A stretch of 14,382 nucleotides of DNA. Source: an uncultured Agitococcus sp. GTDB taxonomy: Bacteria; Pseudomonadota; Gammaproteobacteria; Pseudomonadales; Moraxellaceae. Positions 7,849-14,382 of this stretch are shown here, piece by piece. The position numbers and the translations under genes are program-made. Under the pieces are notes generated by a model. The model made no database searches. It was not told the origin of the DNA and was given only the letters and a program-made list of their open reading frames with translations. Numbering within the stretch: position 1 is the first letter of the stretch; each line of letters opens with the position of its first letter. The stretch covers positions 1 through 14,382 of the forward strand of contig NZ_CALETI010000066.1 in NCBI RefSeq assembly GCF_937920075.1. Direction: 5' to 3'.

Positions 7849-8724
7849 TTAATACTTCTCTGGCACTTCACGCAAACGCATTAAACCCTCTTGAGCCGTA
7901 CTTGCCACTAAACGACCATCTTGACTATAAATACGACCAAAGTTTAAACCTCTACCCGCATTCGCATTGGGCGCATCCATTTCATACAACAACCACTCAT
8001 CCATTCTAAACGGACGATGGAACCAAATCGAATGGTCTAAACTGGCTGCTTGTAAATTAGACTGCATAAATGTAACCGCATGAGGCAACATGGCTGTACC
8101 CATTAAGGCAAAATCAGAGGCAAAGACTAAGGCTGCTTGATGTAACAAAGGATCATCAGGCAATTTGTCTTGAGCGCGCATCCAATGATAACGATGAGGC
8201 TCTTGTTTGGTTGGGGCAAAAGGATTAACAGGATTAATCGGGCGAATTTCGATAGGACGCTCTTGAACAAAACTACTGCGGATTTTTTCGGGCAACAAAG
8301 AAGCTAACTGTTGACGTAACTCAAATTCATTGGGCAAGCCTTCTGGCCCTTCTACCTTGGGCATAGGTGCTTGATGATCTAAGCCCTCCTCTTCGTTAGC
8401 AAACGAAGCTGAACAAACAAAAATAGGCTGCCCATGTTGAATAGCGGTGACTTGACGGTTAATAAAACTTTTACCATCACGAATTCTATCTACTTCATAA
8501 ATAATCGGTGCGGTAGTGTCGCCTGCTCGCAAAAAATAACCATGTAAAGAATGAGCCAAACGTCCTTTTTCCACTGTGCGCCCCGCAGCCATTAGGCATT
8601 GTCCTAACACTTGGCCACCAAAGACATTTTTTCCCACAATATTACGACTTTGACCACGAAACAAATTAACTTCTAAATCTTCTAACTGTAATAAGGTTAA
8701 TAATTCAGCAATAACAGGATGCAT
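7849..8724 (-). CDS. tesB: Acyl-CoA thioesterase II
   Basis: It hydrolyses acyl-CoA to free fatty acid and CoA through a double hot-dog fold. I start it at 8724 (MHPVIAELLTLLQLE, 291 residues). This aligns position by position with the E. coli TesB start (MSQALKNLLTLLNLE) and has GAGAG just upstream; an in-frame ATG at 8748 would add eight basic residues. Signatures include FRGQS, VFGGQVLGQ, HSLHGYFLRAGD, ASDFALMGTAMLPH (catalytic Asp), LDHSIWFHRPF and STAQEGLMR (catalytic Gln). The catalytic Thr of E. coli TesB (T228, ATIDH) is Ser here (ASLDH), a conservative change that keeps the hydroxyl. The gene is divergent from plsB. Confidence 0.95.
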   Translation of the reverse strand: MHPVIAELLTLLQLEDLEVNLFRGQSRNIVGKNVFGGQVLGQCLMAAGRTVEKGRLAHSLHGYFLRAGDTTAPIIYEVDRIRDGKSFINRQVTAIQHGQPIFVCSASFANEEEGLDHQAPMPKVEGPEGLPNEFELRQQLASLLPEKIRSSFVQERPIEIRPINPVNPFAPTKQEPHRYHWMRAQDKLPDDPLLHQAALVFASDFALMGTAMLPHAVTFMQSNLQAASLDHSIWFHRPFRMDEWLLYEMDAPNANAGRGLNFGRIYSQDGRLVASTAQEGLMRLREVPEKY

Positions 8725-8778
8725 AGCGACTCTCTTTACTTTCTTCATAATAGTATAACTTTCATTTCAACCCTGCCG

Positions 8779-8807
8779 AGTTAAACGATTTTTAAGCAAA
8801 AAGTCAA
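8779..8807 (-). promoter_or_regulatory. Possible promoter of tesB
   Basis: On the minus strand, TTGACT (8802-8807) is followed 17 bases later by TTAACT (8779-8784). The -35 box is good but the -10 box is weak. It lies in the intergenic region shared with plsB, about 55 bases from the tesB start. Confidence 0.35.
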
Positions 8808-8909
8808 AGTTTTGTTAGATTTTGGCACAAATGATTAACAAGTTTGGCTGCAACCTAACGCAAGCCATGCTAGATTGTCGCCACTTTTTACTATTAATTA
8901 GATACTGTT

Positions 8910-11429
8910 ATGGCAAATTGGTTTGGTTTAGATAAACTTTTTTCGGCAACTTCTCGTAAAGCATTAAATACTTGGGTGTCTCCTCAAATCAGTCCAGAGA
9001 CCGCCGACGAGCTACAAATCGATCCGCAACATCCCGTTGTTTATGTTTTACAAAGCCCCTCTTTTTCTAATTTATTAGTGGCCGATGAAGCTGCTCAACG
9101 CTTAGGTTTACATCGACCTGTTCATGCGGTTGATAGTCACCTTTTACATGAAAAACAATCTTATTTTTTCTTAACCCAAGAAGCGAGCGCGCAATCAGCA
9201 CAAAAAAATCGCTTTGAATACCCCGAACGTTTTGTCAATTTAGTCGAAGCCGTTAAAAATAACGCAAATTTAGATATTCAATTAGTACCTGTGACCATTT
9301 TTTGGGGGCGCTCACCTGACAAAGAAGATTCTTTGTTTAAAATTATGTTTTCTGATTCTTGGGCTACACCAAACGCCTTAAAACAATTTGTCACTGTTGC
9401 TCTTAATGGTCATCAAACCATTGTTAAGTTTGGTTTACCCTTGTCTATTCGTGGCTTAATGAACGAAGACATGAGTAGCTCATTAGCCTTGCGTAAAATT
9501 TCACGGGTTTTACGTGTGCATTTTCGCCGTCAACGTGAAATGGCGATTGGCCCAGATTTATCACATCGTCGTAATTTAATGCACAGCATTTTGCAATCTC
9601 AAGCGGTACGTGATGCGATTGCTTTAGAAAGCTCAGAACAACAAATCTCTCCAGAATTGCTCGAAGAAAAAGCCCGTGCCTATGTTAACGAAATCGCGGC
9701 TGATTACTCTTATCAAGTCATTCGTGGTTTGCAAATTACTTTAAACTGGTTATGGAATCAGCTATATGACGGTATTAATGTTCACCATTTTGATACGGTA
9801 ACGGATGTTGCTCAAGACCATGAAGTGGTTTATGTGCCGTGTCATCGTAGCCATATTGATTACTTATTGTTGTCCTATGTCATTTTTACCCGTGGTTTAA
9901 TGCCGCCACACATTGCCGCAGGTGCTAACTTAAATATGCCTGTAGTTGGTTCTATTTTAAGACGTGGCGGTGCATTTTTCTTAAAACGCTCTTTTAAAGG
10001 TAATCATATTTATAGTGCTGTTTTTACCGAATACTTGCACCTCATTACCATTAAAGGCTTCCCGATTGAGTACTTTATTGAAGGTGGTCGCTCACGGACA
10101 GGTCGTTTATTACCGCCTAAAGGTGGGATGTTGGCAATGACCGTTAAAAGTTATTTGCGTGACAACACTCGCCCGATTGTGTTTATTCCCACCTATATTG
10201 GTTATGAGCGTTTAATGGAAGGTAGCACGTATATTGGTGAATTACGTGGTGCAGCCAAAGAGCAAGAATCAATTTGGCAAATCATTCAAACCAGCCGCAA
10301 GATTGAAAAAATCTTTGGTAAAGTACATTTAACTTTTGGTGAGCCAATTTTCTTAAAAGACATTTTGAATCAAGAAAATCCACAATGGCAAAACACCGCG
10401 TTTGATGCAAAAGCCAAATTACCGTGGTTAAATCGTACGGTTGATAATCTAGCAAATCAGATTAATACCCACATTAACCAAGCTGCCGCCATTAACCCCA
10501 TTACGCTATTAAGTTTAGTTTTATTATCAACACCAAATCATGCCATTGATGAAGATGTATTAATTAAACAGCTTGATTTGTATAAACACATTGCTAGTCA
10601 TCTGCCCTATAGCTCACGTATCAAAATTACCGAGCTAAATGGCGCGGGGATGTTGAGCTATGGTGTACAACTTAAAGCTATTCAACGGGTTAAACATCCT
10701 TTGGGCGATTTAATTTGTGTGGCTGATAATCAAGCGGTATTTTTAACTTACTTCCGCAATAACATTTTGCATTTGTTTGTGTTGCCCTCTTTAGTGGCCT
10801 GTTTAATGCAACATAATGGTCAATTGCAACGTGAGCAAATTAGCCAAGTGATTGTTTCTTTATATCCTTATTTAAAATCAGAGCTGTTTTTAAGTTGGGA
10901 TGTGAATGAAATCGAAGCTTTAGTTAATCAACATATTGATATTTTGATTAGCTCAGGTATTTTGACGATTGTTGATCATGTAATTTTTTCACCTCATCCA
11001 AATACTGAAGAATATGCTCAATTAGTAATTTTGGGCGAAGCAGTTAAAGAAACACTTGAACGTTACTTTATGACCATTTCTTTATTAACAGAACGTCAAT
11101 CGGGCAGTATTAACCAAAAACAATTGGAAAATTTATGTTCATTATTAGCACAACGTTTGTCGGTGTTATATGAATTTAATTCGCCAGAGTTTTTTGATAA
11201 AGGTATTTTTAGAAACTTTATTGATACGCTTAAAAAAGTTGGCTTATTACAACAAGATGAACAAGCTTTGTTGCATTTTGATAGTCGTTTATATGACATT
11301 GCCACTCAAGCCAATTTGGTATTACGTGAAGAAACACAACATACCATTCAGCAAATTACCAATGTCAGTGATGAAGACATTAACAGTGCAATGGCTGAAT
11401 TAGAGCGTAAAGAGAAAAAACGTAAATAA
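8910..11429 (+). CDS. plsB: Glycerol-3-phosphate 1-O-acyltransferase
   Basis: It acylates position 1 of glycerol-3-phosphate to make lysophosphatidate, the first step of membrane phospholipid synthesis, at the inner membrane. Its 839 residues compare with about 807-830 for the family. The four acyltransferase blocks are in order: HRSHID (H312, D317, the HX4D catalytic pair), GAFFLKRSF, FIEGGRSRTGR (E391 to R396) and IPTYIGYERLMEG. The long N- and C-terminal extensions are typical of PlsB and separate it from PlsC. No Shine-Dalgarno sequence precedes the ATG at 8910; an extended -10-like TGCTAGATT lies at 8868-8876. The divergent tesB is also a lipid-metabolism gene. Confidence 0.96.
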   Translation: MANWFGLDKLFSATSRKALNTWVSPQISPETADELQIDPQHPVVYVLQSPSFSNLLVADEAAQRLGLHRPVHAVDSHLLHEKQSYFFLTQEASAQSAQKNRFEYPERFVNLVEAVKNNANLDIQLVPVTIFWGRSPDKEDSLFKIMFSDSWATPNALKQFVTVALNGHQTIVKFGLPLSIRGLMNEDMSSSLALRKISRVLRVHFRRQREMAIGPDLSHRRNLMHSILQSQAVRDAIALESSEQQISPELLEEKARAYVNEIAADYSYQVIRGLQITLNWLWNQLYDGINVHHFDTVTDVAQDHEVVYVPCHRSHIDYLLLSYVIFTRGLMPPHIAAGANLNMPVVGSILRRGGAFFLKRSFKGNHIYSAVFTEYLHLITIKGFPIEYFIEGGRSRTGRLLPPKGGMLAMTVKSYLRDNTRPIVFIPTYIGYERLMEGSTYIGELRGAAKEQESIWQIIQTSRKIEKIFGKVHLTFGEPIFLKDILNQENPQWQNTAFDAKAKLPWLNRTVDNLANQINTHINQAAAINPITLLSLVLLSTPNHAIDEDVLIKQLDLYKHIASHLPYSSRIKITELNGAGMLSYGVQLKAIQRVKHPLGDLICVADNQAVFLTYFRNNILHLFVLPSLVACLMQHNGQLQREQISQVIVSLYPYLKSELFLSWDVNEIEALVNQHIDILISSGILTIVDHVIFSPHPNTEEYAQLVILGEAVKETLERYFMTISLLTERQSGSINQKQLENLCSLLAQRLSVLYEFNSPEFFDKGIFRNFIDTLKKVGLLQQDEQALLHFDSRLYDIATQANLVLREETQHTIQQITNVSDEDINSAMAELERKEKKRK

Positions 11430-11441
11430 AAAATTCCTCCC

Positions 11442-11535
11442 TTCGACTCCGCTCAGGGAACATTGTTAGTTGAGCGAAGTCGAAACCAAAGCTCTCCACT
11501 CAGAAAGCTTTTTTGGCTGGTTGAGCGGAGTCGAA
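11442..11535. repeat. Cluster of three 14-bp palindromic repeats (TTCGACTCCGCTCA type)
   Basis: TTCGACTCCGCTCA at 11442-11455 is followed by the inverted copy TGAGCGAAGTCGAA at 11471-11484 (one mismatch), giving a 14-bp hairpin with a 15-base loop. A second inverted copy, TGAGCGGAGTCGAA at 11522-11535, is perfectly complementary to the first. The extended unit of the two inverted copies is GGTTTCGACT(T/C)CGCTCAAC read on the opposite strand. This looks like a REP-type or miniature intergenic repeat between plsB and the DUF3565 gene. Confidence 0.75.
11488..11514 (+). terminator. Possible terminator downstream of plsB
   Basis: AAAGCT (11488-11493) and AGCTTT (11506-11511) form a 6-bp stem that runs into a T-tract (TTTTTT, 11509-11514). 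The stem is short and AT-rich, so the call is weak. It lies between the palindromic repeats. Confidence 0.4.
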
Positions 11536-11551
11536 ACCTAGAGAGTTTTTT

Positions 11552-11758
11552 ATGCAACAAGCGATTGTTGGCTTTCATACAGATGAAGAAAATCATTGGG
11601 TGGCAGAGTTAGCGTGTGGTCACAATCAACATACGCGCCATAATCCACCGTGGACTGAACGACCTTGGGTGATTTCTGTCGAAGGCCGCCAATCGATGCT
11701 TGGCCATTTATTAAATTGTAAAAAATGTGATGAAGATGCCCCTAGGGATTGGAGTTAG
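11552..11758 (+). CDS. Small DUF3565-family protein
   Basis: This 68-residue protein has the pattern of the DUF3565 family, whose function is unknown to me: IVGFH..DEENHWVAELACGH..HTRHNPPW..RPWV..EGR..MLG..LNCKKC. C22 with H24, H27 and H30, and the C-terminal pair C56-x-x-C59, suggest a small metal (perhaps zinc) site; this is inference. It has no signal peptide or membrane segment. GAGAG lies seven bases before the ATG. Its last 17 bases overlap the 3' end of the opposing outer-membrane gene. It is not clearly in an operon with plsB, because palindromic repeats and a possible terminator lie between them. Confidence 0.85.
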   Translation: MQQAIVGFHTDEENHWVAELACGHNQHTRHNPPWTERPWVISVEGRQSMLGHLLNCKKCDEDAPRDWS

Positions 11759-12953
11759 TTTTCACATTCAAAAATCTCACCAATTCAATTTGATAGCGTA
11801 ATAAAAAAATCAAATTATCTTGTTGACCAATATTTTCATGGTGTAATTCTGCACTCAGTTTTATACCACGTTGATCTGTCCAAATTGCACCAATGCCTAC
11901 GCGATAAAATGTATCATCACTTTGGCTAATGCCCGCCTCTTGGGCAATTAATTTAGCATTAGTACCTTTAAGGGTATGTTGACCTTGCAAATCTTCTATA
12001 CGCGCTAAAAATTGCCATTGGTCTTGCCAACGATAAATTGCTGTTAACCATGCACCGTTGACTGTACCTCTGTAGTCAACCAAACCACTCAAACTCCCTA
12101 AATTACCTGATTCACGTTTAAACCACGCTTCTGTACTCAAGGTCAAACGTCCCCAAGATTGTTCAGCATCCAAGACAACAATATTACTTTGACCATCAAA
12201 ACACACTTGGCCTAAACTTGGCGTTAAACAAGCTGCTTGATTGTGGCTGTGACCTTGTGTTAACTGTTGCTCAGTGGTTCGACCATTAACATTAAAATTA
12301 GCAAAACTTAGCTGCAAGCGTCTAAAATCTTCTTGCCAAGCTATATTGGCGGTAATGGCATTGGCACCTTTGCTTTTGCTACTCGGAAATGTATCGGCTT
12401 GATATGCCCCTAGTTGCGCTTGCCAACCGTTTTCATGTTGCCACGCAAGCTGCACACCATCATCTAGCCAACTCCCTGCAATACTGGCTCTCATCACTAA
12501 AGGTGTAACACCCATTAACCAATTATGACTATGCTCTAAATTTTGTTGCCCTAAAGGTACATTTTGCCGTCCTGCTTTAATGGTCAACATATTATCGTGA
12601 TTAACATCATAAGCATATTTAAGCCATGCTTGCTCTACAGCTAACTCCTCACCCAAATCTACACCATGATAAGAAGCTTTAACATAACTACTTAGATCAT
12701 CTGTCCAATTAACTTTTAGTCCTAAATCAATGTAATCTAAAGCGTTTTTTTGTTGATAAGCTTGTTGTCCATTCGCCTCTAAAGCATTATTTAAACGACT
12801 GCTTGGATAATCTTTATCAGTTAATAAATATCGCCCACCCATATTTAAAATCGGGACTATTTTGCCTTCATCGCTAATTTCGTGACTAAACACTTGCTGC
12901 ATGGGTAACAAACATAAGGCGGCTAAACTACCGCTTAATAGATGCTTAAACAT
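11742..12953 (-). CDS. Predicted outer-membrane beta-barrel protein of unknown function
   Basis: I take the start at 12953 (MFKHLLSGSLAALCLL..., 403 residues), where the ATG comes one base after the stop of the upstream di-heme gene (TAATATG). An in-frame start at 12989 would bury the signal peptide. The first 23 residues form a Sec signal with likely cleavage in VFS-HE. The mature part shows repeated alternating strands with aromatic ends (for example SSYVKASYHG, GRLTLSTEAWFKRES, WLTAIYRWQDQW) and ends in RYQIELVRF plus a nine-residue tail. This is typical of porin-like barrels. A loop with HSHNQAAC and a second Cys (QVC) could form a disulfide or bind metal. I do not recognise the exact family. 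Coupling to the di-heme enzyme suggests a shared, perhaps metal-related, role. Confidence 0.7.
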   Translation of the reverse strand: MFKHLLSGSLAALCLLPMQQVFSHEISDEGKIVPILNMGGRYLLTDKDYPSSRLNNALEANGQQAYQQKNALDYIDLGLKVNWTDDLSSYVKASYHGVDLGEELAVEQAWLKYAYDVNHDNMLTIKAGRQNVPLGQQNLEHSHNWLMGVTPLVMRASIAGSWLDDGVQLAWQHENGWQAQLGAYQADTFPSSKSKGANAITANIAWQEDFRRLQLSFANFNVNGRTTEQQLTQGHSHNQAACLTPSLGQVCFDGQSNIVVLDAEQSWGRLTLSTEAWFKRESGNLGSLSGLVDYRGTVNGAWLTAIYRWQDQWQFLARIEDLQGQHTLKGTNAKLIAQEAGISQSDDTFYRVGIGAIWTDQRGIKLSAELHHENIGQQDNLIFLLRYQIELVRFLNVKTNSNP

Positions 12954-12954
12954 A

Positions 12955-14220
12955 TTAGGGCTGCTTCGCTTGCGTAAATGGATTGGCAAATTTAGGATTC
13001 GTTAAAAACTCATCATCGGTGAGTGTTTTTAAAAAAGCGACAATATCGGCTTTCTCTTGCTCATTGAGGTCTATTCTTGTTACTAATTCACTTTTAAAAG
13101 GATTTTTGCGACCATCCCCTGCATGAATTCCCTCAGTAATATTACGTCCACCTGCGGCATAAAAATCCAAAACAGCCTCTAAGGTTGCTATAGAACCATC
13201 GTGCATATAAGGTGCGGTAACCGCAATATTACGCAAACTAGAGGCACGAAACTTGCCCATATCTTCAGCTTTGCCAGATAATTCAAAAATGCCACGATTG
13301 GGGAAAGGAAATTCACCTGTACCGCCAATATTAAATAAGCCTGTATTATGAAATGGTGTTTCTACAATGCGTGAACCTGCATGACGCACTTGGTCGTTAA
13401 AATTAAAACTACCATGACAATGAAAACATTCGGCTTTTTCCCCAAAAAATAAATCTTTACCGCGTATTTCGCTAGCAGTCAGCGTGGCTTTACCTGTTAA
13501 TGATTGGTCATAACGCGAATTTCCCGAAATCAAGGCACGTTGAAAACTGGCAATCGCTTTAATAATATTAGCGTAATTAATCGCTTGATTTTGTTCTGGA
13601 AATGCTTGACTAAATAATTGTTGATATTGGCTATCTTGGACAAAACGCTGTAACACTTCTTCTTTATTTTTATCATTAATCCCTAACTCAATAGGGTCTT
13701 CACCAAACATTGGCACTTCCATTTGGCGTTCTAAGCTGCTTAGACTAAAGTTTGCCCATGTGAGTGTGGTGTTATACACAACATTGGCTAAATGTTGAGA
13801 GTTACGCGGATGAAACTCTCCTGTTGAGCCTTTAGCAACGGCCAAACCATCGGTAAATGCTTTTTCTTGCAAATGACAAGTACCACAAGCTTGTGTGCCA
13901 TTACCCGATAAACGCAGATCATAAAATAGATGCCGTCCCAATTCGACTTTTGCAGTGGTCATTGGGTTATCGGCAGGCACAAATGGCACAGGAAAATTGG
14001 TAGGTAATTGCCATTGCCATGCCGCTGACTGTAAGGACGTATCTTCTGTGACTGTACCTGTATTACAAGCCACTAAAGACCATGATAAAAGCACAGGAAT
14101 TACGCATTTTGCCAAAATTAGCACGTTTTGCGAGCATAAAATCGTTAAAAACGATTGAAATGTGAACAAATAAGCGATAACCGCGTAAGTCCTAAACAAA
14201 GTTAAAAGAGGATATTTCAT
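12955..14220 (-). CDS. Di-heme cytochrome c peroxidase-like enzyme, probable MbnH family, with signal peptide interrupted by a mobile element
   Basis: This is a 421-residue protein of the bacterial di-heme cytochrome c peroxidase/MauG superfamily. Heme sites are C112-G-T-C-H116 and C265-F-H-C-H269. The stretches VPADNPMTTAKVELGRHLFY, LSGNGTQACGTCH, FTDG, GSTGEFHPRNS and EVPMFGEDPIELG resemble the MbnH/MXAN_0977 family as I remember it. In studied systems that family oxidises a Trp of partner MbnP to kynurenine for copper binding. Lipobox LVAC is at 49-52, unusually deep. Residues 10-42 are encoded by the inserted element at 14096-14192; without them the signal would read MKYPLLTLFMLLSWSLVAC. 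The 14220 ATG has no Shine-Dalgarno sequence. GTG (V33) or TTG (L36) inside the element could also serve as starts and would give short lipoprotein signals. Confidence 0.85.
   Translation of the reverse strand: MKYPLLTLFRTYAVIAYLFTFQSFLTILCSQNVLILAKCVIPVLLSWSLVACNTGTVTEDTSLQSAAWQWQLPTNFPVPFVPADNPMTTAKVELGRHLFYDLRLSGNGTQACGTCHLQEKAFTDGLAVAKGSTGEFHPRNSQHLANVVYNTTLTWANFSLSSLERQMEVPMFGEDPIELGINDKNKEEVLQRFVQDSQYQQLFSQAFPEQNQAINYANIIKAIASFQRALISGNSRYDQSLTGKATLTASEIRGKDLFFGEKAECFHCHGSFNFNDQVRHAGSRIVETPFHNTGLFNIGGTGEFPFPNRGIFELSGKAEDMGKFRASSLRNIAVTAPYMHDGSIATLEAVLDFYAAGGRNITEGIHAGDGRKNPFKSELVTRIDLNEQEKADIVAFLKTLTDDEFLTNPKFANPFTQAKQP
14096..14192. mobile_element. Miniature inverted-repeat element, copy 3 (97 bp), inside the di-heme enzyme signal-peptide codons
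   Basis: The ends are GGAATTACGC and GCGTAAGTCC, with one mismatch in the 10-bp inverted repeat. TA follows on the right (14193-14194) and CA precedes on the left, consistent with a TA duplication that has since mutated once. It contains a perfect internal hairpin AATCGTT-AAA-AACGATT and aligns along its full length with copy 1. The element plus one TA is 99 bases, so the host frame stays open. The element-encoded 33 residues are mostly hydrophobic. Confidence 0.82.
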
Positions 14221-14231
14221 AGTTTATAAAC

Positions 14232-14269
14232 AAAAAAACTCATGTAGCTAAGGTTTTGCCACATGAGTT
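14232..14269 (-). terminator. Intrinsic terminator between the right-edge gene and the di-heme enzyme gene
   Basis: On the minus strand, AACTCATGT pairs perfectly with ACATGAGTT and is followed by seven T. The stem is 14237-14245 with 14261-14269. It lies 47 bases past the right-edge gene's stop, and its T-tract ends only 11 bases before the ATG at 14220. It may act as a partial terminator within an operon. Confidence 0.8.
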
Positions 14270-14316
14270 ATAAATCAAAATAAAAGTTTAGCTTGAGATT
14301 TTAGCACAGCCAGTTA

Positions 14317-14382
14317 CTACTTATTAACCACTTTAAAGATAGATTGTGCTTTGGTGGTACTGGTTTTGCCTGTCTCTAAATT
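14317..14382 (-). CDS. C-terminal fragment of an unknown gene, possibly an MbnP-type copper-binding partner
   Basis: Twenty-one codons followed by TAG are visible, ending in TTKAQSIFKVVNK. Reality is supported by the strong minus-strand terminator 47 bases downstream. The LETG...AQSIFKV pattern resembles the C-terminus of MbnP-family proteins as I remember them (a TG, then Q-x-x-F-R-V), and MbnP genes usually sit next to MbnH genes. The fragment is too short to prove this. A second minus-strand frame is also open for 15 codons from the window edge, so the frame itself is not certain. Confidence 0.45.
   Translation of the reverse strand, partial: NLETGKTSTTKAQSIFKVVNK

Noticed and set aside
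11096..11403. Small frames inside the 3' part of plsB
   Set aside because: They overlap the intact PlsB frame in other phases and show no plausible protein features.
13955..14158. Plus-strand frame of 67 codons over the di-heme gene and the element
   Set aside because: It is antisense to the signal-peptide region and has no recognisable motif; it stays open partly by chance across the inserted element.
4949..14192. The shared block AAATAAGCGATAACCGCG considered as a CRISPR-like repeat
   Set aside because: Only three copies occur, thousands of bases apart, each inside a larger element with inverted ends and TA flanks.

Overview
The window looks like chromosomal DNA of an AT-leaning gammaproteobacterium, most likely in or near Moraxellaceae. 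The basis is gene order and protein similarity recalled from memory, not a database search. A citrate synthase gene (gltA) diverges from sdhCDAB, with sucA following sdhB, as in Acinetobacter and relatives. SdhC has the same N-terminal style as those organisms, and GltA carries the E. coli type II active-site numbering (H264, H305, D362).

Left region (1-5556, minus strand): the 5' third of sucA, a 775-bp gap containing the sdhB terminator, then sdhB, sdhA, sdhD and sdhC, tightly packed. A near-consensus sigma70 promoter at 5064-5092 would drive sdhCDAB through a leader of about 250 nt. Together with gltA (5557-6837, plus strand) this is a TCA-cycle block: citrate synthase, 2-oxoglutarate dehydrogenase E1 and the complete membrane succinate dehydrogenase.

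Middle region (6894-11758): a beta-hydroxyacid dehydrogenase directly after the gltA terminator, a convergent acyl-CoA thioesterase II (tesB), a divergent glycerol-3-phosphate acyltransferase (plsB), and a small DUF3565 protein. A cluster of palindromic TTCGACTCCGCTCA repeats lies between the last two.

Right region (11742-14382, minus strand): an outer-membrane barrel-like protein, a di-heme enzyme that resembles the MbnH (MXAN_0977) family, and at the window edge the last 21 codons of a gene that could be its usual MbnP-type partner. In the studied systems MbnH oxidises a tryptophan of MbnP to kynurenine to make a copper site. The partner call here is tentative.

The most interesting signal is a small mobile element present three times (4949-5044, 7782-7835, 14096-14192). 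It has 10-bp terminal inverted repeats (GGACTTACGC/GCGTAAGTCC), a TA beside the ends and no coding capacity. One copy sits in the sdh leader and one between two convergent genes. The third interrupts the signal-peptide codons of the di-heme enzyme: element plus one TA is exactly 99 bp, so the frame stays open. Removing it restores a compact lipoprotein signal ending in the lipobox LVAC.
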